Shown in pieces: positions 31,228 through 39,332 of a stretch of DNA of 64,000 nt. The notes beneath the pieces were generated by a model. The model worked only from the letters and a program-made list of their open reading frames with translations. It was not told the DNA's origin and made no database searches. How positions within the stretch are numbered: position 1 is the stretch's first letter; each line of letters starts with the position of its first letter. Where the stretch lies: assembly GCA_963735025.1 (NCBI GenBank), contig CAVTJG010000008.1, forward strand, positions 434,001-498,000, read 5' to 3'. Made by a program: the position numbers and the translations under genes. Origin of the DNA: JAABRB01 sp963735025. GTDB taxonomy: Bacteria > Pseudomonadota > Gammaproteobacteria > Burkholderiales > SG8-39.

Positions 31228-32193
31228 CTAGCAACCGGTCGCTGATTGCACGACGGGCACGCTACCTTTTTCCGGGGTCGGAGTTCCCGCGGGCGAGTCG
31301 CCGAGACGTGCGGGCCCTGTATACACGCCATACCGGATTGAATTCTTTCCGGTGCGCTTCACGTCATACATCAGCTCGTCCGCCTCGCTCACGACCTCGC
31401 CGAGCGATGCGGGGGCGGTCGGACAGGTCAGCGCGCCGATGCTGAACGTCACTTGCCAGCCGTTGCGCTGCATCGCCGCCAGCAGTTCCTCGCGCAGGCG
31501 TGGAAGAAAAGTCTGCGCACCGGCAACGTCGGTCTGCGGCAACAGCAAAGCGAACTCGTCGCCCCCGAGGCGAGCAACGGTGTCCGGGCGGCGTACGCCG
31601 GCCCGCAGGGTCTGAGCGACGACCCGGAGGACCCTGTCGCCCGCGTCGTGACCCAGCTGGTCATTCACTTTTTTGAATCCGTCCAGGTCGATGTAGGTTA
31701 AGGTCAGAGGCTGCGGATACCGGGTGGCCCGCAGACATTCCGCTTCGGCAATTTCGTGGAATGCACGCACGTTGTACGCGCCGGTCAGGTAATCGACGCG
31801 CGAAAGCGCCCTTTCGCGCAAGAACATGGCGTGAATCCTGACGAGCAGCAGGGTCACTATCAGGAAGAACGCGAGCCGGATCGAGGTATTCCAGGCCGAC
31901 AGGAACACCGATCTAAATTGATGTTCGATGATGTCGTTGGCCAGAAGCCAGACCACCGCGCTCGCAACCGAGCAGACGACTCCCGCACGCCCGCCGATCC
32001 ACCAGGCGGCAATCGCGACAGGAAAGAGATAGAACAACGCGAACGATGCTTCGACGCCTGTGAGGTAGTCCAGCACGCCGACGACGGCGACGCCTACAAG
32101 CGAAACCACCCACACGACGGGCTCGTCCGCGGCGTCAAGACGTTCGTCCACTGCCGCAAACAGCCTTTCCACGCGTTCCATGAGGTGAACCAT
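31228..32193 (-). CDS. Membrane GGDEF diguanylate cyclase
   Basis: 321 residues from ATG 32193; the longer frame to 32643 runs antisense through the SDR gene and is rejected. Four or five hydrophobic helices (about 30-130) make a membrane domain without a recognised sensor name. A GGDEF domain follows (about 140-300) with RLGGDEFALLLP as active site and RRPD five residues upstream as I-site. It should synthesise c-di-GMP. It lies 12 nt before the Fe-S gene and 57 nt after the SDR gene, so it may be co-transcribed with them, which would be an unusual pairing of signalling and catabolism. Confidence 0.9.
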   Translation of the reverse strand: MVHLMERVERLFAAVDERLDAADEPVVWVVSLVGVAVVGVLDYLTGVEASFALFYLFPVAIAAWWIGGRAGVVCSVASAVVWLLANDIIEHQFRSVFLSAWNTSIRLAFFLIVTLLLVRIHAMFLRERALSRVDYLTGAYNVRAFHEIAEAECLRATRYPQPLTLTYIDLDGFKKVNDQLGHDAGDRVLRVVAQTLRAGVRRPDTVARLGGDEFALLLPQTDVAGAQTFLPRLREELLAAMQRNGWQVTFSIGALTCPTAPASLGEVVSEADELMYDVKRTGKNSIRYGVYTGPARLGDSPAGTPTPEKGSVPVVQSATGC

Positions 32194-32249
32194 GCCGGGA
32201 TCATACCGCCGCTTCCCAACTCGCCGGGCCGGAAACAATGCACCGTCTC

Positions 32250-32996
32250 CTATCGCCCGCCGGCGACGTCGAGGACCGTTCCGGTGATGTAAGACGCCTC
32301 GCCCGAGAGAAGCCAGAGGATGGCCGCCGCCACCTCTTCCGGCTGGCCACCGCGCCCAAGCGGCACGAACGACTTCATCCGATCGACGCGTCCGGGCTCC
32401 CCGCCCGCCGCGTGGATCTCGGTGTAAATGATCCCGGGCCGCACCGCGTTCACCCGGATGCCCTCCAAGGCGACTTCCTTCGCGAGACCGAGCGTGAACG
32501 TGTCGATTGCGCCTTTCGAGGCGGCATAGTCGAGGTACTCGCCCCCGCCGCCGATTCGCGACGCCGCCGAGGAGACGTTCACGATTCCGCCCCCGACGCC
32601 GCCCTGCTTGGTGGACATGCGGCGTACCGCTTCGCGTGCACACAGGAACGGGCCAGTGACGTTCGTCGCGAACATCCGTGCGAGACGCGCTGCGCCGATG
32701 TCCGCCAGGCGCGCCTGCTTGTCGATAACTCCCGCGTTATTGACGAGCGCCGTGACGGTGCCGAGCTCCTTGTCGACGGTCTGGAAGAGTCGCGCGACAT
32801 CCGATTCCACACTGACGTCCGCCTGCACGGCGATCGCCCGGCCGCCCGCCTTGCCGATGTCTGCGACGACCCCATCGGCCGCTTCGCGATTGTTTGCATA
32901 GTTGACGCAGACCGCGTAACCGCGCGCCGCCGCGATGCGTGCAGTGGCGGCGCCGATCCCGCGCCCGCCTCCGGTAATGATCAAGACACTCGACAT
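32250..32996 (-). CDS. Short-chain dehydrogenase/reductase
   Basis: 248 residues. A classical SDR: NAD(P)-binding GGGRGIG near residue 10, NNAG at about 88, catalytic Ser in VNVSSAAS and YxxxK as DYAASKG. The C-terminal GRGGQPEEVAAAILWLLS and ITGTVLDVAGGR are typical of FabG-like oxidoreductases. Residue N37 after VNYANN suggests NADP(H) preference but this is weak. It is the first gene of the minus-strand run leading into the cyclase, Fe-S, ligase and enolase-family genes, so it may act on the same compound. Confidence 0.9.
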   Translation of the reverse strand: MSSVLIITGGGRGIGAATARIAAARGYAVCVNYANNREAADGVVADIGKAGGRAIAVQADVSVESDVARLFQTVDKELGTVTALVNNAGVIDKQARLADIGAARLARMFATNVTGPFLCAREAVRRMSTKQGGVGGGIVNVSSAASRIGGGGEYLDYAASKGAIDTFTLGLAKEVALEGIRVNAVRPGIIYTEIHAAGGEPGRVDRMKSFVPLGRGGQPEEVAAAILWLLSGEASYITGTVLDVAGGR

Positions 32997-33078
32997 TCCG
33001 AACTCTCCTGTTGCGTTCGACTGCAGGATAACGCGATGCGCTCAGCGTAGCCGGGACGCAGCGTAAACCACCCCACGA

Positions 33079-33597
33079 CTATCCGACGTATCTTGCAATC
33101 CCCATCGCCACGACGGAGAGCGCGAGCAGGGACCCCACCCATCGACCGCTCATCATCGCCCGGCGACGCAGCGCCTGGACCTGTCCGAGCTTCGCTTCCT
33201 TCTCCGCGCCCGCCGGCGCCTCGGCCGCGGACTGCGCAAGCGGCCCGATGCGCAGCACTGTAGGACGCAGGACGTGGACGCCGATCATGAATGCGACGAA
33301 CGCGGCGACGCTACCCAGCGTCAGGACCATGCCCGCCCCCGACTTGAACCACGCCGCTGCGAAGCCGCCGGAGAAGATCCACATCAGCCAGAGTCCCGAC
33401 AGGATGGTGAGCGCGCCGATGATCGGGATCACGTTGAGATACTTCCGCTGGATCAGCGCCCGCATCACCTTGGCCCCCTCGGGTCCGCTCGCGCGGACGC
33501 TCGGCTCCAGAAACAGCACCACGAACATCAGCGCCCCGGCCCAGAAGACGCCGCCGAGCACGTGCACGAGGCGTAGCAGTATGACGGTCACGTCCAT
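33079..33597 (-). CDS. Four-helix membrane protein, CopD/DUF2269-like
   Basis: 172 residues from ATG 33597, with GGGAG 8 nt upstream; the longer frame to 33762 runs through a palindromic repeat. Four hydrophobic helices, with the first reading LRLVHVLGGVFWAGALMFVV. His and Trp in helix 1 are typical of small CopD/DUF2269 membrane proteins, some of which bind haem or copper. The cytoplasmic loop after helix 3 is Ala/Glu-rich. It is downstream of the molybdoenzyme gene but separated by the repeat. The biochemical role is unknown. Confidence 0.65.
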   Translation of the reverse strand: MDVTVILLRLVHVLGGVFWAGALMFVVLFLEPSVRASGPEGAKVMRALIQRKYLNVIPIIGALTILSGLWLMWIFSGGFAAAWFKSGAGMVLTLGSVAAFVAFMIGVHVLRPTVLRIGPLAQSAAEAPAGAEKEAKLGQVQALRRRAMMSGRWVGSLLALSVVAMGIARYVG

Positions 33598-33633
33598 GTC
33601 GCTCACTCCCATTTCAGGTTCTGGCACCTGCCC

Positions 33634-33708
33634 GTCATTCCCGCGCAGGCGGGAATCCAACGACGTTGAATCAAGACCCTGGATCCCCGTTTTCACGGGG
33701 ATGACCAG
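33634..33708. repeat. Dispersed palindromic repeat pair
   Basis: GTCATTCCCGCGCAGGCGGG (33634 on) and CTGGATCCCCGTTTTCACGG (around 33679) are two hairpin copies between the molybdoenzyme and membrane-protein genes. Confidence 0.85.
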
Positions 33709-33713
33709 ACCCT

Positions 33714-36030
33714 CTAAGCGTGGCCGCCCGCGCCACCCTTGGCTGAATTGATGGCATTCCACAGTTTCGCTGGCGTATAGGGAAAGTCAAGCCGCTCGAT
33801 CCCGAGCGGATGCAAGGCGTCGAGCACCGCGTGCGCGAGCGTGGGCACGGCGCCGGTGGTGCCCGCCTCGCCGACGCCCTTCGCGCCGAGCGCGTTGGTC
33901 GGCGACGGAACGGACCGGTCATACAGGCGTGCCTCGCCGAGCGAATCTGCGCGCGGCATCGTGTAGTCCGAGAACGTTCCGGTCAGGAGCTGCGCGGACA
34001 CCGGATCGTAGATGCAGTGTTCGGCGAACACCTGGCCGAACCCCTGCATGATTCCACCGTGCAGCTGCCCTTCGAGCAGCACGTGATTGATCACGCGCCC
34101 ACAGTCATCCACGGCGACATAGCTCAGCACTTCGACCGTGCCGGTCTCCGGGTCGATCTCCACCTCGGCGACGTGCGCTCCGCCCGGGAAAGCGCGCAGC
34201 GCCGGGATGTCTGCGAGCGAATCGAGCGGATGGGGCGACACGCCCATGTGCTTCGTGACGAGGTCGGTCAAGCTGATCGACAGATCCGTACCTTTGACCT
34301 TGTAGCGGCCCCGATCGAACTCGATATCCGGGACCGCCGCCTCGAGCGCCTGGGCTGCAAGCTCCATGCCCTTGCGTACCACTTCGCGCGCGACCACCAC
34401 CGATGCGCTGCCATGCATCATCGTCGAGCGCGAGCCGACCGTACCGCCACCGACGAGCGCCGGGCCGTCCGGGTCGCCCTCGCGCAGCGTGATCTTCTCG
34501 GCGTCCACGCCGAGCACCTCGGCGACGATCTCCGGAAACACCGTCTCGTGCCCTTGTCCGGTGGAGCCGGCGAGCACGTGCAGAAGAAAGTTTCCCGAAG
34601 CATCGATCCGGATCGCCGCCTCTTCTTTCGGCACCACTCCGCCGCCCGAGGGCTCGACGAAGACCGCGCAGCCGATGCCGCGCAGCTTGCCGCGTGCCGC
34701 GGCTTCCTTGCGGCGCGCCTCGAATTCGCCCCAGTCGGAGGTACTCGATCGCCTCCGTGAGGCAACCGATCGGGTCGCCGCTGTCGTATTCCGCCGTCGG
34801 CGTCTTGTACGGGTAGGCCTCTTTCGGAATGAGATTCCGCTTGCGAATCTCCACCCGGTCGATGCCGGTCTCGCGCGCCGCCTGCTCGACCAGCCGCTCC
34901 GCAAGGTAGACCACGCTCGGTCGCGCGGCGCCGCGATACGCGGTGGTCGGCGTGGTGTTGGTCACCGCGAGTCGGTGTCGGCCGTACAGCACCGGAATGC
35001 GGTAGGCGTTCGACGCGTGCAGGCTTGCCATGGCCGTGTTGATCATCGGCCCCGCCTGCGACAGATATGCGCCGAGGTTGACGAACCAATCGAGCCGCAG
35101 TCCGAGGAAAGTCCCTTCCTTGTCGAGTGCGAGCTCGCCGACAAGCTTCACGCCGCGGCCGTGATGGTCGCTCACGAACGTCTCGGAACGCGAGCCGACC
35201 CACTTGACCGGTCCCTCCACGGTCCGCGCCGCCAGCATCAGCGCCGAATACTCCGCATAGGCGTTGACACGGATTCCGAACCCGCCTCCGACGTCGAGCT
35301 GATGCACGCGGATCTTCTCCGGCGCAAGGCCCGACACCGCGACGAGACCGGCGCGCAACACCTGCGTGCCCTGCCCGCTCGCGTAGACGTCGTAGGTGTC
35401 GGTCGCCTTGTTGTACGTCGCCAGGCAACTCTTGGGCTCCATCGGGTTGCCTACCATGCGCTGCGAATCGAGCTCGATCCGCGTCACGTGGGCGGCGCGC
35501 GAAAACGCGTCGTCGGTCTTCGCCGCGTCGCCGTACTCCCAGTCGAACACGAGGTTACCGGGCACGTCTTCGTGGACCTGCGGCGCACCGGGCGCGAGTG
35601 CCGCGTCGACCTCGACGACCGCGGGGAGCTCGCGGTATTCCACCTCGATCAGCTCGATCGCATCCTGGGCCGCCAGCACAGTCTCCGCAACGACGAGCGC
35701 GACTTCCTGCCCGACGTGGCGCACGCGTCCGCGCGCAAGCACGTCGCGATGCGGCACCTTGAGCGTCATGCCTTCCCGCCCGGGAAACTTTACCGCAGGA
35801 GGTGGCGTGCGAAAGCCCGCTTTCGCCGTATCCTCGCCAGTGAGCACCGCGAGGACGCCGGGATGCGCGAGGGCCGGCGCGACGTTGATCGAAACGATCT
35901 CGGCGTGTGCGTAGTCAGAGCGCAGAAAGCACGCGTAGCGCTGGCCCTCCAGATTGACATCAGCCGTGTAGCGCCCCGCGCCGGTGAGCAGGCGCCGGTC
36001 CTCGCGCCGCCCCTTGAAAGCTCCGCTCAT
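33714..36030 (-). CDS. Xanthine dehydrogenase/CO dehydrogenase-type molybdopterin subunit (CoxL-like), one frameshift
   Basis: About 770 codons from ATG 36030 (MSGAFKGRREDRRLLTGAGR). Typical molybdenum hydroxylase large-subunit motifs are present: GRYTADV, QRMVGNPMEPKSC, GGGFGIR, TPTTAYRGAARP and GVGEAG with the active-site Glu near the C-terminus. The two halves lie in different frames: one ends EAIEYLRL, the other resumes DWGEFEARRKEAA. One extra base near 34737 (GGAGG instead of GAGG on the plus strand) explains it, restoring EYLDWGEFE. The enzyme family oxidises CO, purines, aldehydes or aromatic heterocycles with water. Its FAD and 2Fe-2S subunits are not next to it. Confidence 0.85.
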
Positions 36031-36197
36031 GCTCCACCCCCGAAAATCGTGTCGCCGGATTGTCGGTGGTATGGCGCGTCGCCGCAACCGCGCGTGGTCT
36101 CGAGGCGGAGTGCGGCGCATCCTTAGGGCTATCGCGGCACCAGAGTTGGGCGTAGTGTTGTCGCTGCCCCTGTCACAGCCATCCTCGAGGTGCGGAC

Positions 36198-36692
36198 ATG
36201 GAAGAGGCGCGGATCGAGCTCCTGCAGCGCATGCCGGTCTTCGGCGGGATCCAGGCGGACATTCTGGAGTTCCTGCTGGGTCTTTGTCCGATCGACACGG
36301 TCCGGGCGAACGAATATTTCTTTCGCCAGAACGATGATGCCGACGCGATGTTCGTCCTCGAGACCGGCAAGGTCGCCGTGCTGAAATCCTGGCAGGGTGG
36401 GGACTTTCTCCTGCGCACCCTGGAAAGAGGCGACTGCTTCGGCGAGATGGCGCTGATCGACCTCCAGCCGCGCAGCGCTTCGGTGCGCGCGATCGAGGAC
36501 TGCGAAGCGATCCGGCTTTCCGCCGCCAATCTCTACCGGGTCTACGAAAAGAGCGTCGAGCAGTTCGCCGTGATCCAGATGAATCTGGGACGCGAGATCA
36601 GCCGGCGGCTGCGGGCCGCGGACGAGCGCATATTCGAATCGCGTATGGGCGCGCCAGAGGCGGAACTGCAGCACGTCTTCCAGGCGAGCTGA
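36198..36692 (+). CDS. Cyclic-nucleotide-binding domain protein without DNA-binding domain
   Basis: 164 residues: one cNMP-binding beta-roll (about 15-130) followed by a short helix. The phosphate-binding cassette FGEMALIDLQPRSASV matches the consensus, with Arg and Ser in place. No helix-turn-helix follows, unlike Crp. It may act as a ligand sensor for a partner protein. It is alone on the plus strand, divergent from the molybdoenzyme gene and convergent with the L7/L12-like gene. Start ATG 36198 gives MEEARIELLQRMPVF, the usual N-terminus of this domain. Confidence 0.88.
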   Translation: MEEARIELLQRMPVFGGIQADILEFLLGLCPIDTVRANEYFFRQNDDADAMFVLETGKVAVLKSWQGGDFLLRTLERGDCFGEMALIDLQPRSASVRAIEDCEAIRLSAANLYRVYEKSVEQFAVIQMNLGREISRRLRAADERIFESRMGAPEAELQHVFQAS

Positions 36693-36701
36693 ACGGGCGC
36701 G

Positions 36702-37160
36702 CTACTTCAGAAAGTAATAGGCCACCAACCCTGCGAGCATCGCAAACGCGATCGCCCAGAGACGCACGCCTTTCCGCACTTCCGCGCGCGCCGCGTCGAA
36801 TCGGCTCCGCAGGAGGGAATCCGAGGCAATGTAGCGGTCGACCGCTTCCTTGGCCTCCTTCAAGCCGACACCGTGCGCCTCACGCACGATCTTGACGGCA
36901 TCGATCATCTTCCCGTTCTGAAGCGCGGACACGGCCCCGAGGGGAAACGCCTCGCCGTCCATCGATGGGCGCTCCGGCGCGCGGTACGGAGCGTCGCCCG
37001 GAACGTAGCGTTCCACTGCGTCCTTGGCCTCCTTGAGACCGAGACCGGTCGCTTCCCGCAAGATCCTGATCGCCTCCAGCTTGTTGCCGGCGTCCAGCGC
37101 GATGATCGCCGCCTCCGGAAGCGGCGTCGCCGGACCCCGTGTGCCGCGCTCAATACTCAT
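36702..37160 (-). CDS. Tail-anchored protein with two ribosomal L7/L12 C-terminal-like motifs
   Basis: 152 residues. Two copies of the L7/L12 C-terminal signature occur: KLEAIRILREATGLGLKEAK near residues 27-46 and KMIDAVKIVREAHGVGLKEA near 83-102, each ending in a DAVE/EAVD helix. The C-terminus is one hydrophobic helix (VRLWAIAFAMLAGLVAYYFL) with a single Lys after it, consistent with a tail anchor. It is not the ribosomal stalk protein: there is no N-terminal dimerization domain and no rpoB/rplJ context. It begins about 20 nt after the antiporter gene. The function is unknown. Confidence 0.75.
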   Translation of the reverse strand: MSIERGTRGPATPLPEAAIIALDAGNKLEAIRILREATGLGLKEAKDAVERYVPGDAPYRAPERPSMDGEAFPLGAVSALQNGKMIDAVKIVREAHGVGLKEAKEAVDRYIASDSLLRSRFDAARAEVRKGVRLWAIAFAMLAGLVAYYFLK

Positions 37161-37181
37161 GCTTGGTCACCTCGCATTCGG

Positions 37182-38111
37182 TCAAGCGATCCGATACTGA
37201 AGGATGATCGCGAGATAGACAGCATAGAGCACCAGCAGGATCGCGCCGCGGCGGCGTTCGATGAACCCCTGGCCACTGGGGAAAGTGAGCGCGAGCGCCA
37301 CGACGCCAAACACCAGCGCCACGTAGATCTCGCGCCATCCGACGGTAATGGGGTGAATCGTGGCCGCCACCCCGACGATGAACAGCCCGTTGTAGATGTT
37401 GCTGCCGAGTATCGTGCCGAGACCCACCTCGTCGTGTCCGCGCAGCTTGGCGACGATCGCCGTCGCGAGCTCGGGCGTCGAGGTTCCGACCGCAACGATC
37501 GTGGCGCCGATGATGAACTCGTCGATGCCGAAAGCGGCGGCAATCCCCTTCGCCCCCGCCACGATGAAAATCGATCCGGCGACCAGCAGGACGAGTCCGC
37601 CGATACACGACAGAATCGCAGGCCACATCGGTTTCGCGCCGAGGTCCTGCGCCGCTGCGCTGCGCTGGTTTCTGGCCTCGACGATCGTGGCCACGATCCA
37701 CACGACGAAAATTCCCAGCATCAACAGGCCGTCGACCCTGGACACGACGCCGTCCAGCACCAGCACCCCCATGATCACCGGGACCACCAGCGCCACCGGG
37801 AAATCGCGCTTCACGCTTCCCCGCGGACACTGGATCCCGGAAATCACCAGTGCGGAGGCGAGAATGAGCGCCACGTTCACGACGTTGCTGCCGAGCGCGT
37901 CGCCCAGGGAGAGCCGCGGATTTCCGGCCAATGCCGAGCTGACGGCGATCGAGAGCTCGGGGCTGGACGTGCCGAACGCCACGATCGTGGCGCCGATGAT
38001 TCCCGGGGAGATTCGCAACCCGCGCGCAACGCCCACCGCACCCCGGACGAACAGCTCTCCGCCCGCACCCGCGCAGACGATTCCCAGGATCAAGGCAACG
38101 TAGTCGTTCAT
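37182..38111 (-). CDS. Calcium/sodium antiporter, CaCA superfamily (YrbG-like)
   Basis: 309 residues with about ten hydrophobic helices in two inverted halves. The two alpha-repeats are clear: GTSSPELSIAVSSALAGNP with GDALGSNVVNVALIL, and GTSTPELATAIVAKLRG with GTILGSNIYNGLFIVG. These carry the Glu and Asn residues that bind Ca2+ and Na+ in the family. Expected role: exchange of cytoplasmic Ca2+ for Na+ or H+ at the inner membrane. It precedes the L7/L12-like gene and follows a thioesterase remnant by 12 nt on the same strand. Confidence 0.92.
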   Translation of the reverse strand: MNDYVALILGIVCAGAGGELFVRGAVGVARGLRISPGIIGATIVAFGTSSPELSIAVSSALAGNPRLSLGDALGSNVVNVALILASALVISGIQCPRGSVKRDFPVALVVPVIMGVLVLDGVVSRVDGLLMLGIFVVWIVATIVEARNQRSAAAQDLGAKPMWPAILSCIGGLVLLVAGSIFIVAGAKGIAAAFGIDEFIIGATIVAVGTSTPELATAIVAKLRGHDEVGLGTILGSNIYNGLFIVGVAATIHPITVGWREIYVALVFGVVALALTFPSGQGFIERRRGAILLVLYAVYLAIILQYRIA

Positions 38112-38123
38112 GCCCGAACCGGG

Positions 38124-38300
38124 TCAGGTCGGGAGGATGAGCTGGGTCTGCGTGACCACACCGCACAACTTCCCCGCGTCGGACTTCACGAGCGTTTGCC
38201 ACACCGTCGTGGTGCGCCCGCGATGCAGCGCCGTGCATTCGCCCACGACGGTCGATCCCAGCGGCGCGAACAGCGCCTGAAACGACGCGGGAGTATTCAT
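38124..38300 (-). pseudogene. C-terminal remnant of a PaaI-like hotdog thioesterase
   Basis: 58 codons from ATG 38300 (MNTPASFQALFAPLG). VVGECTALHRGRTTTVWQTL and the following Val/Thr-rich strands match the last three beta strands of PaaI-type hotdog thioesterases. The N-terminal two thirds, including the catalytic loop and long helix, are missing; upstream sequence in this frame (to 38579) is antisense to DUF6152 and does not restore them. It is most likely a decayed gene fragment, though a short expressed protein cannot be excluded. Confidence 0.6.
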
Positions 38301-38460
38301 GGCGGTCTCCTGCCTCTTCGGGATGAACAGGCGGCGATGCTGCTGCATGAACTTCGTGGAGGTCAAGTGGTCCACACGCAATGCGCCGGACTCGGCCCGC
38401 TTGTCGCGCCGCCGGGCCCGGCGCATAGTCGCGGGCGATTCACCCGATGGAGATGGCGGC

Positions 38461-38811
38461 ATGATCGGATTTCGAACTGGCGTGCTCGTGGGTGCGCTCT
38501 TTCTTGCCTCGACGGCGCTCGCCCACCACGGATGGAGCGAGTACGACTCCGAGCACGCGCTGACCCTCACCGGGCGCATCGTGGAATCCGGTTACGAGCA
38601 CCCGCACGGTCATCTCCGCCTCGAGACCAAGGACAAGACGTGGACGGTCGTGCTCGCACCGCCGAGCCGGCTGGAGCGCCGTGGCGTCGCGCCCGAGGCC
38701 CTGAAGCCCGGCACCACCGCCACCGTCGTGGGATATCCGAACCGCAACAAGCCAGACGAAATGCGCGCCGAGCGCATCACCGTCAACGGCAAGACCGCCG
38801 AGCTGCGCTGA
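38461..38811 (+). CDS. DUF6152-family secreted protein
   Basis: 116 residues from ATG 38461. The N-terminus is a signal peptide (hydrophobic 5-20, cleavage after ALA-H, leaving HHGWSEYDSEHALTLTGRIV). The mature part is one small beta domain with GYEHPHGHL and VVGYPNRNKPDEMRAERITV, the pattern of DUF6152. Its location is probably periplasmic. The N-terminal HH pair suggests metal binding, which is inference. It is followed 22 nt later by the DUF6644 membrane gene, a pairing I have seen in other proteobacteria. Confidence 0.8.
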   Translation: MIGFRTGVLVGALFLASTALAHHGWSEYDSEHALTLTGRIVESGYEHPHGHLRLETKDKTWTVVLAPPSRLERRGVAPEALKPGTTATVVGYPNRNKPDEMRAERITVNGKTAELR

Positions 38812-38833
38812 TTCGCGCATCGGGAGCCGCTGC

Positions 38834-39322
38834 ATGACGCCCGGCCAAAGCGCGCTCGGCGCGCTCGAGGCGAGTGGCCTCGCCCACGCGATGCGCGAGT
38901 GGCTGTGGCTCTATCCCGCGGTCGAGATCGTCCACATCTTCGGGCTGGCGATCCTCGTCGGCTCGATCGCGATGTTCGATCTGCGCGTCCTCGGCGTCGC
39001 GAAGAACCTGCCGGTCCGGGCAGTCGCGCGATTTCTGCTGCCCTGGACGCTCGGGAGCCTCGTGCTCGTCGTCCCGACCGGCCTCTCGATGTTCATCACG
39101 CACGCGAGCGACTTCATCGGCAATCCGGCCTTCGGCACGAAGATCGTGCTGCTGCTCATCGTGGGAACGAATGGGGCGCTCTTCCACGTTGGCGTGTTCC
39201 AGGGCGCCGCGGCCTGGGACACCGGCGTCAGTGCGCCAGTCGTCGCACGGATGCAGGCCGTGCTCTCGCTTGTGCTTTGGCTGAGCGTGATCTCCTGCGG
39301 GCGGCTGATCGCCTACCTATGA
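38834..39322 (+). CDS. DUF6644-family membrane protein
   Basis: 162 residues with four or five hydrophobic helices. Helix 1-2 reads LYPAVEIVHIFGLAILVGSI with a His, and conserved FDLRVLG follows at the loop. The second half has HASDFIGNPAFGTKIVLLL and ends WLSVISCGRLIAYL. The pattern matches DUF6644. His residues within helices are consistent with haem or metal coordination, unproven. It is likely co-transcribed with DUF6152 and convergent with the next diguanylate cyclase. Confidence 0.78.
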   Translation: MTPGQSALGALEASGLAHAMREWLWLYPAVEIVHIFGLAILVGSIAMFDLRVLGVAKNLPVRAVARFLLPWTLGSLVLVVPTGLSMFITHASDFIGNPAFGTKIVLLLIVGTNGALFHVGVFQGAAAWDTGVSAPVVARMQAVLSLVLWLSVISCGRLIAYL

Positions 39323-39332
39323 ACGTGCGCCC

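Noticed and set aside
32193..32643. Upstream extension of the second diguanylate cyclase
   Set aside because: It reads antisense-like Arg/Gly sequence across the SDR gene; the real membrane helices begin after ATG 32193.
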